A stretch of 33,074 bases of DNA from NCBI GenBank assembly GCA_018667855.1, contig JABIRL010000143.1, positions 1-33,074 of the forward strand. The letters run 5' to 3'. The translations under genes and the position numbers were made by a program. The stretch is from Rhodospirillaceae bacterium. Lineage in GTDB: Bacteria; Pseudomonadota; Alphaproteobacteria; GCA-2731375. Position 1 is the stretch's first letter; every line of letters starts with the position of its first letter. This document shows, one piece after another, positions 1 to 7,901 of the stretch. The notes below the pieces were generated by a model that worked only from the letters and a program-made list of their open reading frames with translations, had not been told where the DNA came from and ran no database searches.

Positions 1-180
1 GAGCATGTCGCGGCTAATCGGATTCATTTGATGGCCTTACCAATCCATTGGGGTAGGCGCGTGGCGCGGCGCGATGTGGGGCATCGGGTAAGCCGCGCCC
101 AGATGCATTCGGGCCGCCCAATGGATTAGTAAGGCCACCGCAGGCCGGCTCACAAGGTCCCGATTAGCCGCGACATGCTC
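1..180. repeat. MITE-like palindromic element with 21 bp terminal inverted repeats
   Basis: Bases 1-21 are the exact reverse complement of 160-180. Inside, 32-50 pairs with about 119-138 with one mismatch in the core, and 63-70 (GGCGCGGC) pairs with 92-99. The whole element could therefore fold into one long interrupted hairpin. No transposase gene is inside it. Its right border falls 3 bp before the surviving coding part of a coxL-like gene, as expected for a non-autonomous insertion. The bases to the right begin TAA, so a TA or TAA target duplication is possible, but the left flank lies outside the window. It could instead be a structured intergenic repeat at a contig end. Confidence 0.7.
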
Positions 181-183
181 TAA

Positions 184-336
184 GTTAGCGAGGGCCGATC
201 AGCCACCAGCGGCGCGCCGGGGGCGGTGATGAATGCCCTGGCCAATGCCCTGCGCAGCGTTGGCGCCGACCCCGTCGATATGGCGGCAACCCCGGAAAAT
301 GTCTGGCGTGCCCTGCGCGATGCCGGCGTTGGCTGA
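184..336 (+). pseudogene. 3' remnant of a coxL-type molybdopterin-binding hydroxylase large subunit
   Basis: An open frame of about 50 codons, ending at TGA 334-336, reads as the C-terminus of xanthine dehydrogenase/CO dehydrogenase large chains. It has a small-residue loop, then GAVMNALANALRSVG, then the typical ending DMAATPENVWRAL. These proteins are normally 750-800 aa, so only the last few percent is here. The frame is closed upstream by TAA at 181-183, directly at the border of the palindromic element, and has no start signal of its own. The gene was probably cut by that element, or continues to its left outside the window. The family call rests on a short tail. Confidence 0.6.
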
Positions 337-370
337 TCCATCGCGCAACTTGTTGAATCAGATCAAACCG

Positions 371-1663
371 TCAATCTTCCGGCAAACCCGCCTCGCGAAG
401 TGCGCCGACGAAACGCTCCAAAACCTCCGATCCTCCGAACATCGGATTGCCTTGAAACTTGTTGCATGTGGTTCCCGGCGCATGCAGCAAGAGATTCTTG
501 AGGGCCGCCCTCGCCTCTTCCGCCCGTCCGAGTTTGACCAACACAGCAGCGAACAGGGCGAACGTCAGCGGTCGCGGGTTCGCACTCAGGCTCGCACGTT
601 GCACCCATTCGAAAGACTCTTCATACCGCTCCAGATGAAACAGCATCAGCGCCCGGTGAAACAACATCCCGGTGAGAAATATATCCCGTGGACTGAGGCG
701 AATGGCGTGATCGACATGGGGAATGGCTTCCTCGGACCGCCCGGCCGAACACAGTACCGCGCCAAGAATATAACGCGCCATGGCGTCGTTGGGGTTGAGT
801 GAAACCGCATCTTCGACTTTTGCAATGGCAACATCGTGATGGCCGAGAATGCTGTGCACCCGGCCGTCATTCCACAGGCACATGGAGTCCTGCGGGTCCA
901 GTGTGATGGCTTTATGCGCCTTTTCTCGCGCTTGGTTCAGGATTTCATCGCTGTTTTCGGGCATGAAATGCATCAAGTACCGTGTGCGTGCGGTGGCAGC
1001 CATGGCGAAAGCCGGTGCGAAAGTCGGATCGATATCATTCGCCCTGTCGAATAGCTCAATTGCCGATCTGTGGCCCTCTTCGGTCGACGAATAATATGCC
1101 GCGAGGCCACGTTGATAGTGCCCCCAGGCATCAAAATTGTCCGGAGATTTTCGTTGTGAGCGTTCACGTTCCACATTGCCGATTTCCGGCGCGATGGCGG
1201 CAACGATCGCCGCCGTGACTTCATCCTGAACCGTGAAGATGTCCTCCAACTCACGGTCGTAGCGATCCGCCCAAATATGGTTGCCGCTCTCTGCGTGGAT
1301 CAATTGCCCCGTTATCCGTATGCGCTCGCCACCACGCCGTACACTGCCTTCCAGGACGTAGCGGACGCCCAGTTCGCGGGCGACGTCGCGCACATCGGGT
1401 GAGCGATCCTTGTAGGCGAAGGTCGAATTGCGGGCGATCACGAATAGTGAGCGAAATTGAGACAGCTCCGTGATGATATCTTCCGTCATCCCATCGGCAA
1501 AGTATTCCTGCTCCGGATCACCGCTCATATTCTGAAATGGCAGCACGGCGATGGAGGGCTTGTCGGGTAGAGTCAATATTTCGTCGTCTTCGGCTATCGT
1601 CGCTGCCCTGCCGGGCGCCGAGTCAGCGGGCCAGCGCCACACCCGGACCGGACGGGCAATGTT
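371..1663 (-). pseudogene. C-terminal TolB-like/TPR part of an adenylate cyclase, downstream of an amber codon
   Basis: This segment continues, in the same frame and without a gap, the cyclase gene that stops at 1664-1666. It starts at the conserved linker NIARPVRVWRW. It then carries the TolB-like/FlgO-type region (KPSIAVLPFQNMSGDPEQEYFADGMTEDI, given here only as a family landmark beginning near codon 27 of the segment), followed by the ELGVRYVLEGSVRR motif. The C-terminal half is made of TPR-type helices with recurring alanine, leucine and aspartate-proline turns such as ITLDPQD and VSLNPND. In the family the TPR part is thought to control or localise the N-terminal cyclase. No convincing ribosome binding site precedes an internal start, so it is probably translated only by readthrough or not at all. 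The sequence is otherwise undecayed, implying a recent mutation, strain polymorphism or assembly error. Confidence 0.75.
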
Positions 1664-2113
1664 CTAAAGCTGGTGGCTATGTCCGTCGCTAAATTGCGCC
1701 GCCGCCTTGCCATCGATACTTTGGTACGCGGTGTCGGAGATCAGCAACTCGCCCGGTTTGGCCAATTCCTCCAAGCGCGCGGCCACATTCACGCCGTCAC
1801 CAAAAACATCTTCCTCTTCAAACACAACGTCACCGATGTGAATGCCGGACCTCAGGCGGATCACATCGTGGTCCGCCAAGCCATTTTGAATGTGTAAAGC
1901 ACATTCGACCGCGTCCGAGACACTGGCGAACTCAATGATCCAACCATCACCCAAGCGCTTAACGATAGAGCCGTTGTGCGTCGTCACCACCGGCTCAAGC
2001 AGTTCATTGCGAAACTGGCGTAAGGCATCAAGCGTCTGGGCCTGATCTTCGCCCATGAGGCGGGAATAATCGACTACATCGGCGGCCAGAATGGCGGCGA
2101 GACGGCGTTTCAA
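1664..2113 (-). CDS. class III adenylate/guanylate cyclase catalytic domain
   Basis: This codes for a 149-residue cyclase homology domain that would make cyclic nucleotide from NTP in the cytoplasm. The start chosen is TTG 2111-2113, giving KRRLAAILAADVVDYSRLM. This is the usual N-terminus of the rhizobial-type cyclase/TolB/TPR family, and AAGGAG sits 9 nt upstream at 2123-2128. The metal-binding aspartates are both present (D12 in ILAADVV and D56 in RLGDGWIIEF), and the GDGVNVAARLE motif carries the late Asn and Arg of the active site. The reading frame ends at amber codon 1664-1666, exactly where family members have lysine in (L/V)KNIARPVRV, and the rest of the protein follows in frame. As it stands this is either a truncated free catalytic domain or the first part of a roughly 580-residue protein made by readthrough. 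Confidence 0.85.
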   Translation of the reverse strand: MKRRLAAILAADVVDYSRLMGEDQAQTLDALRQFRNELLEPVVTTHNGSIVKRLGDGWIIEFASVSDAVECALHIQNGLADHDVIRLRSGIHIGDVVFEEEDVFGDGVNVAARLEELAKPGELLISDTAYQSIDGKAAAQFSDGHSHQL

Positions 2114-2414
2114 AGTGAAAAACTCCTTTTCCCCACATTTTAGTTGAACCAATGATAAATGCCAGAAGCGATAAATGTCGAAATATGGGATCAATCGAGC
2201 ATGGTCCCGTATCCGGCCCATCCCTTCAACTACCAAACCGCCGGCCACCCCGGAAACATTCCGGCACGTCCCGCACGATGCCGGCGGCGCCTGATTCACA
2301 ATCCGCAATTTCGCCGTCGTTTGCTGTTGGCTATATTGTCTCGAAGACGACATCCCCCACGGGGTATCCTGCTGTCCAGCAGGTCCCGGAAATCAAAGCA
2401 GGAGAAATACCCCA
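2114..2414. other. divergent intergenic region with a small leader hairpin
   Basis: This 300 bp gap separates the cyclase gene (minus) from the enoyl-CoA hydratase gene (plus) and must hold both promoters. I see no clear sigma-70 pair. The one clear structure is a short hairpin at 2368-2383 (CCTGCT, loop GTCC, AGCAGG), about 30 nt before the hydratase start and likely within its leader. AAGGAG at 2123-2128 is the ribosome binding site that decides the TTG start of the cyclase gene. No small gene with a ribosome binding site is evident. Confidence 0.5.
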
Positions 2415-3263
2415 ATGGCGTATGAATTCGATCTTCTTAAAGTCGAACAGAGTGGACGCATCGCCACTGTTACCATCGACAATCCACCGGTCAACGTCAT
2501 CACCCTGGCGCTGCTGGCCGAACTCGAAGCGCTGTCCATCGCCCTGAAGGCCGATCCGGATCTCACTGTCGTCGTGATGCGCAGTGCCGATCCGGACTTT
2601 TTTCTGGCCCATTTCGATGTCTCCGCCATCCTTGACCGGCCTACCGATACCACGCCCCAGCGCGATGCGCAGTTGAAGCCTTTTCATGCCATGTGTGAGC
2701 GGTTTCGCACCATGGACAAGGTGATCATCGCTCAGGTCGAGGGGCGCGTTGGCGGCGGCGGCAGCGAATTAACCGCCGCCTTCGACATGCGGTTCGGTGT
2801 GCGGGGCAAGACACGTGTCAATCAGATGGAAGTACCGCTTGGCATCCTGCCCGGCGGAACGGGCACCCAGCGTTTGCCCCGCCTCATGGGCCGCGGTCGC
2901 GCGATGGAACTTATCCTGAGCGGCGATGACATGGATGCAGAGACGGCGGAGCGATGGGGCTATCTTAATCGGATCTTCGAGCCCGATGAAATAGGCCCCC
3001 ACGTCGAGAAGCTGGCGAGGCGGATCGCCTCCTTCCCACCCCCGGCGGTGCGACTCGCCAAGGAAAGCGTTAATCAATCGGATAGACCCTGGATCGACGG
3101 ATTATTCGAGGAAGCCTACCTGTTCGAAAGAGTGCTGCGTACCGATACTGCGCGCGCCAACATGCAACGCTTTCTGGAAATCGGCGGACAGACCCGTGAG
3201 GGCGAACTACGGATGAACGAGCTGTGTGCGGAGCTTGGTGAAAATCACGAAGGCGGTGACTAG
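2415..3263 (+). CDS. enoyl-CoA hydratase/isomerase family protein
   Basis: A 282-residue crotonase-fold protein, the usual length for the family, which acts on acyl-CoA thioesters in the cytoplasm. The start ATG has GGAG 11 nt upstream. The oxyanion-hole segment VEGRVGGGGSEL and the following MEVPLGILPGGTGTQRLPRL are clear. Both glutamates used by true hydratases are present, E118 in GGSEL and E139 in QMEV. The nucleotide-binding turn at residues 60-70 (ADPDFFLAHFDV) lacks the usual FCAG(A/G)D form, so hydratase, isomerase or another crotonase reaction are all possible. It stands alone on its strand: the next gene, AMP nucleosidase, ends 13 bp away in the opposite direction. The substrate cannot be read from the sequence. 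Confidence 0.85.
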   Translation: MAYEFDLLKVEQSGRIATVTIDNPPVNVITLALLAELEALSIALKADPDLTVVVMRSADPDFFLAHFDVSAILDRPTDTTPQRDAQLKPFHAMCERFRTMDKVIIAQVEGRVGGGGSELTAAFDMRFGVRGKTRVNQMEVPLGILPGGTGTQRLPRLMGRGRAMELILSGDDMDAETAERWGYLNRIFEPDEIGPHVEKLARRIASFPPPAVRLAKESVNQSDRPWIDGLFEEAYLFERVLRTDTARANMQRFLEIGGQTREGELRMNELCAELGENHEGGD

Positions 3264-3276
3264 GGCATATCACGGC

Positions 3277-4755
3277 TTACCGAAACGCCGGTTCGTCAAA
3301 GCTGCGCAGTTTGCGGGAATGCAGGGTTTGGTGGACCACATCCTCGCGCATGGTGTTGACGGCGGCCAGGCAGATTTTCAGATGCTGGCTGACCCGTTCG
3401 GCATAGAAGGCATTGGCCATGCCGGGCAGCTTGATCTCCCCATGCAGGGGTTTATCCGAGACACATAGCAGGGTCCCGTAAGGCACCCGCAGGCGAAAAC
3501 CGTTGGTGGCGATGGTGGCGCATTCCATGTCCACTGCAATGGCCCGGGATTGATTGAAAAACGTCGATAGTTCTTCGTAGCGCAGCTCCCAATCCCGGTC
3601 GTCGGTGGAGACGACGGTGCCGGTGCGCACCCGTTGTTTCAATTCCTGGCCGCTTAAACCGGTAATATCGCCCACGGCGGCGGTCAGGGCCACCTGTACC
3701 TCGGCGATGGGGGGAATGGGAACGGCGATTGGCAGGTCCGCGTCCAGCACATGATCCAGGCGGGCATAGGCATGGGCCAGGACATAGTCGCCCAGCCGTT
3801 GGGTGTGCCGCAGGCCGCCGCAATGGCCCACCATGACCCAGCAATGGGGGCGCAACACGGCCACATGATCGGTAATGGTCTTGGCATTCGACGGCCCGAC
3901 GCCAATGTTGACCAGGGTCACCCCCATATGGCCGTCTGCGACCAGGTGATAGGCCGGCATCTGGGGCAGCTTTTGCACCCGTTCGCCGCTGTCGGGTTCC
4001 TTGGTCAGGCGGCTGTTGGTGCTGACCGCGTTGCCCGGCGCCACAAACGCCCGGAAGGTATTGCCCTGTTCGATTTCGGTTTTTCCGAATTCGATGAATT
4101 CATCCACATAGCGCTGGTAATTGGTGAACAGGACGAAACGCTGAAAATGTTCCGGGTTGGTGCCGGTATAATGGCGCAGGCGGGAGAGTGAATAATCCAC
4201 CCGTTCCGCCGTGAACAGGGACAGGGGATGGGGTTCGCCCGGCTCGGCCCGAAACACGCCATTGACCACATTGTCATCGATTTTCGCCAAATCCGGCAGA
4301 TGAAATTTCTGGCTGAGATTGGCCACCTGTTCCTGATGCAGATCGGCGGTCAGGTTTTCCAGGGCGAATGTCAGCGGGATCTGCCGGTCGGAGACGCCAA
4401 CCCAGACCGGCACCTTGTGGTTGTCCATCAACAGCCGGATCTGTTCCAGATAATAGCTTTTGAACAACGCCGGCTGGGTCACCGTCACACCAAATGATCC
4501 CGGCTCCCGAACCGAGCCGTAGGACAGCAAACCGCCGCTGCCGATCTCCACCTCCCCCACATCAACCCATAGATAGGGATAACGGGCATCGGCTTTTTCC
4601 AGATTATCCGCGCCGCCGGCAAATTTTCGGAAATGCTCTTCCAGCAGGGCGCGGCCCTGGTCGTAGATGCTGATCAGGTGGTCGACGGCGGCCTCGGCAT
4701 CGGTAAACGACCGGGGCTGGGCCATAACGGATTTGGGCGGCGGTCTCGTGCTCAA
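3277..4755 (-). CDS. amn: AMP nucleosidase
   Basis: The 492-residue product cleaves AMP to adenine and ribose 5-phosphate, a step in purine nucleotide balance. The N-terminal half (about 1-190) matches the AMP nucleosidase N domain. The C-terminal half is a PNP/UDP-phosphorylase fold, with GVGPSNAKTITDHVAVL, VGHCGGLRHTQRLGDYVLA, the substrate-binding VDMECATIAT, and CVSDKPLHGEIKLPG. The ending LHSRKLRSFDEPAFR is almost the same as that of the E. coli enzyme, so this is the specific enzyme and not a general phosphorylase. Length is normal. The start used is TTG 4753-4755 with GAGAGAGG just upstream. ATG at 4723-4725 is an alternative that would drop ten residues. It is divergent from the exporter gene, with 166 bp between them. 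Confidence 0.93.
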   Translation of the reverse strand: MSTRPPPKSVMAQPRSFTDAEAAVDHLISIYDQGRALLEEHFRKFAGGADNLEKADARYPYLWVDVGEVEIGSGGLLSYGSVREPGSFGVTVTQPALFKSYYLEQIRLLMDNHKVPVWVGVSDRQIPLTFALENLTADLHQEQVANLSQKFHLPDLAKIDDNVVNGVFRAEPGEPHPLSLFTAERVDYSLSRLRHYTGTNPEHFQRFVLFTNYQRYVDEFIEFGKTEIEQGNTFRAFVAPGNAVSTNSRLTKEPDSGERVQKLPQMPAYHLVADGHMGVTLVNIGVGPSNAKTITDHVAVLRPHCWVMVGHCGGLRHTQRLGDYVLAHAYARLDHVLDADLPIAVPIPPIAEVQVALTAAVGDITGLSGQELKQRVRTGTVVSTDDRDWELRYEELSTFFNQSRAIAVDMECATIATNGFRLRVPYGTLLCVSDKPLHGEIKLPGMANAFYAERVSQHLKICLAAVNTMREDVVHQTLHSRKLRSFDEPAFR

Positions 4756-4921
4756 CGGGGCACCTCTCTCATGCGGTTGATGTTACCACGAAAATACGTC
4801 TGAATTGTTACCGTTTGGATGCCGGCGATGTGCTACGTTCACGGCATGGGGATGATCGTTACCTCCCCCCAATTCCATCGCCGGCGACCCGGCCCCCGCC
4901 CACCCTCATAGCCACGGGATC

Positions 4922-6409
4922 ATGCGCTTCTTTACATTGCGGCAATGGCTGATCCTGTTCACGGTGCAATTCGCCACCCTGCTGTTCGGCGCGACCATGA
5001 CGTCCGTCGCGGTGATTTTGCCGCAGATGAAGGGCGCCCTGTCGGCGACCCAGGATCAGGTTTCCTGGATCATCACCTTCAATCTGGTGGCCACCGCCAT
5101 CGCCACGCCGCTGACTGGGTGGCTGGCCTCCAAATTCGGCTGGCGCAATCTGATGATGAGCGCCATCGCCGGCTTCACCCTGTTTTCGGTGCTGGCGGGC
5201 ATGGCGGAATCCCTGGAAGTCATGTTGGTGACCCGGGTCTTCCAGGGCCTGTTCGGGGCGCCTATCTTTCCCCTGGGCCAAGCAATCATCCTGGCCAGTT
5301 TCTCCCGCGCCCAGCATCCCCTGGTGCTCATGGCGTGGGGTGTCGGCGGCGTCATGGGGCCGATACTCGGGCCTTTGTTCGGCGGCCTGATGGCTGAATT
5401 ATTCAATTGGCGCTGGGCCTTTTACATGATTGCGCCGCTGGGCATAATCGCCATGCTGTTCGCCTTCGCCGCTTTGTCCAATCAGGAGAAAAGCCCCAAC
5501 CAGCGGTTCGATTACCTCGGCTTTATCATCATCGCCATTGCCATTGGCGCGACGCAGCTGATGTTTGACCGGGGTCAGCGCCTGGATTGGCTGGACTCGT
5601 TCGAAATCCAGTTGGAGCTGCTGCTGGCAGGCGTCTTCTTCTACCTGTTCGTGGTGCATATGATGACCGCCCGCGATCCCCTGTTCGTGCCAGCCACATT
5701 CACGGACCGGAATTTCACCATCGGGCTGTTCGTGGTCACCATCATGGGCATGCTGCAATACACCCCGATGATATTGTTCCCGCCCTTGCTGCAGGAACTG
5801 CGGGGCTATCCGGACGCCATTGTCGGCTATCTGCTGGCGGCGCGCGGCATGGGCAATTTCATTTCCTTCATGTTCGTGGCCCAGTTCACCAGGATAAGCC
5901 CCCGCCTTTGTCTGTTCACGGGCCTTTCCATACAGGCGGTGGCGGGGTTCTGGATGTCGTCGTTGGATATCAACATGACCTCGGCGGATGTATTTTGGAG
6001 CAATATTCTCCATGGCGTCGGTTTCGGCACCGCCTATACGCCCATGGCGGTGTTGACCTTTTCCACCCTGCCCATGCGGTTGTTGACCCAGGGCAATGCC
6101 ATCTTCGCGCTGTTGCGGTTACTTGGCAGCTCCATCTTCATCGCCCTGACTTTGGTCGTGTTCTTTCGCACCTCGGCGGAGGCGAATGTCAATCTGGCCA
6201 GCCTGATCAACGCCTTTGACCCGCGCAATCTAACGGCCTGGATATCCATTCTGGGTGACCGGGAGGGAACACCCCTGAAATTGACTCTATTGTCGGAGAT
6301 GCGCCAGCAGGCCGCCATGATTGGATATATCAACGGTTTCCACTTGCTCACCCTGGCCTCGGTGATCGCGGCGCCCATGGCCTTTTTGTTCGTCAATCGG
6401 CGGAATTAG
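4922..6409 (+). CDS. DHA2-family MFS drug:proton antiporter (EmrB/QacA type)
   Basis: A 495-residue inner-membrane protein with about 14 hydrophobic segments, the length and topology of the DHA2 branch of the major facilitator superfamily, which exports drugs or other amphiphiles using the proton gradient. The first helix begins at once (RQWLILFTVQFATLLFG). The antiporter motif C appears in helix 5 as GVGGVMGPILGPLFGG, followed by NWRWAFYMIAPLG, which is typical of EmrB. The start ATG has only a weak purine-rich stretch (CGGGAT) in front, so the N-terminus is less certain. No membrane-fusion (EmrA/HlyD) or TetR gene lies beside it. It converges with the amidase gene, ending 2 bp from it. The substrate is unknown. 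Confidence 0.87.
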   Translation: MRFFTLRQWLILFTVQFATLLFGATMTSVAVILPQMKGALSATQDQVSWIITFNLVATAIATPLTGWLASKFGWRNLMMSAIAGFTLFSVLAGMAESLEVMLVTRVFQGLFGAPIFPLGQAIILASFSRAQHPLVLMAWGVGGVMGPILGPLFGGLMAELFNWRWAFYMIAPLGIIAMLFAFAALSNQEKSPNQRFDYLGFIIIAIAIGATQLMFDRGQRLDWLDSFEIQLELLLAGVFFYLFVVHMMTARDPLFVPATFTDRNFTIGLFVVTIMGMLQYTPMILFPPLLQELRGYPDAIVGYLLAARGMGNFISFMFVAQFTRISPRLCLFTGLSIQAVAGFWMSSLDINMTSADVFWSNILHGVGFGTAYTPMAVLTFSTLPMRLLTQGNAIFALLRLLGSSIFIALTLVVFFRTSAEANVNLASLINAFDPRNLTAWISILGDREGTPLKLTLLSEMRQQAAMIGYINGFHLLTLASVIAAPMAFLFVNRRN

Positions 6410-6411
6410 CG

Positions 6412-7848
6412 TCAGGCGGCAACCAGATCCGGCCACAGATGGGCCCAGGGATGGGCCTGTTCGAGCATCGCGGCAAGGCGAATGATATCCCCATCCCCCA
6501 TCATGGGCCCGACAATCTGGACCCCCGCCGGCAAGCCATCCGCCATGATGCCGCAGGGCACGGTAATGGCCGGGTGGCCGGTCATGTTGAAAGGATGGGT
6601 ATAGGGATACCAGGTTTGCCGGATGCCGCCGGCGGTTTGATTGCCGATGGTGATGGGTTGGTAGAAATCATGATCGGCGGCAATGGCCGTGCGGCTGAGC
6701 GTGGGCATCATCAGGAAATCCACCCGCTCGAACCAGGACTGGACTCGCCGATACAGCTGGGTCCGGAAAGTTATCGCGCGCTGCAGTTCCACCGCCGAAT
6801 AGGTTCGGCCCTCCTCGATCCCGCGCAGCAGGGTCGGCGTCATGCGGTCGCCGAATTCCGCCAGTTTGTCCTCGAACCGCGCCACCCACAGGGATTGGGT
6901 GATGACCAGCCAATAGGGCTCGGTATTCTCAAACGGTTCATCAAAGGGCACGATTTCGGCGCCACGGTCCGCCAGCGCGTCGCGGCGGCGGATGCAGGCC
7001 TCCAGAATTTCAGGGTCGATCAATTCGTTGCCCAAATGGCTCAACCAGCCGATCTTCACCCCCGACAAATCGCCCATCCCCCTGGCCGCCCCTACATAGT
7101 CATCTTTGGGCAGGCCATGGGAATGCGGATCGTTGGGATGCGGCCCCGCCATGATCGACAGCATCAATGCGGCATCGGCCACGGTGCGCGCCATGGGTCC
7201 GTTATTGGAGAAATTGCCGAAGCCATCCGGAGCTACATCGTGGGGCACCAGGCCCAAGGTACCCTTCATGCCGACAACGCCACAGCAGGCCGCCGGTATG
7301 CGGATCGAACCACCGGCGTCCGTGCCGATGGACAGCGGCGCCATGCCAGAGGCCAGGGCCGCCGCCGAACCCCCGGAGGAGCCGCCCGAAGTACGGGAGA
7401 GATCCCACGGATTGAGGGTGCGCCCGAATAGCGGAGATTCATTCATCGGCTTGTGCCCGAACTCCGGCGTCGAAACCTTGCCCACCAGCACGGCGCCCGC
7501 CGCCTTCATGCGCGCCACGACAATGGCATCCCGATTGGGCACATTGTGTTCCATGATGGCGGAAGCATAGGTGGTGCGCACGCCCTCCGTATCCACCAGA
7601 TCCTTCACCGTGTATGGGACGCCCAACAGGGGCGGCAGATCACCGCCACGGGCCAGCAGGGCTTCCGCCGCTTTTGCTTCCTCCCGCGCCCTGTCCTCGC
7701 TGATGGTGATGAAGGCATTCAGGGCCGGATTGGTCGTCTCGATATGCGCCAACGTGGCGTCGAGGACATCGGTAGGCGGCAGATCGCCGGCCTTGATCCT
7801 CGCCGCCAGATCCACGGCGGTTGACCTCATAATTTGCGCGTTTGTCAT
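6412..7848 (-). CDS. amidase signature family hydrolase
   Basis: This 478-residue cytoplasmic hydrolase carries the full Ser-cisSer-Lys triad of the amidase signature family: K82 in PYTVKDL, cis-Ser S157 in TSGGSSGGS, and nucleophile S181 in TDAGGSIRIPA. Length is normal. The C-terminus has the expected NMTGHPAITVPCG and LPAGVQIVGP motifs. The family hydrolyses amide bonds in substrates from aryl amides to glutaminyl-tRNA. The absence of GatB/GatC genes nearby and the general motif set argue for a catabolic amidase and not GatA. The start ATG at 7846-7848 is close to the divergent kinase gene, so the two promoters must overlap within about 50 bp. Confidence 0.9.
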   Translation of the reverse strand: MTNAQIMRSTAVDLAARIKAGDLPPTDVLDATLAHIETTNPALNAFITISEDRAREEAKAAEALLARGGDLPPLLGVPYTVKDLVDTEGVRTTYASAIMEHNVPNRDAIVVARMKAAGAVLVGKVSTPEFGHKPMNESPLFGRTLNPWDLSRTSGGSSGGSAAALASGMAPLSIGTDAGGSIRIPAACCGVVGMKGTLGLVPHDVAPDGFGNFSNNGPMARTVADAALMLSIMAGPHPNDPHSHGLPKDDYVGAARGMGDLSGVKIGWLSHLGNELIDPEILEACIRRRDALADRGAEIVPFDEPFENTEPYWLVITQSLWVARFEDKLAEFGDRMTPTLLRGIEEGRTYSAVELQRAITFRTQLYRRVQSWFERVDFLMMPTLSRTAIAADHDFYQPITIGNQTAGGIRQTWYPYTHPFNMTGHPAITVPCGIMADGLPAGVQIVGPMMGDGDIIRLAAMLEQAHPWAHLWPDLVAA

Positions 7849-7901
7849 GGACCCTTCCCAACTCTGTCATGGCCCTCAGGATACATGGTATTGTCGTCGC
7901 C

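Noticed and set aside
1664..1666. Amber codon read as pyrrolysine
   Set aside because: The site is an ordinary conserved lysine in a cyclase linker, nothing suggests a methylamine enzyme, and no pyl genes are seen. Mutation or error is simpler.
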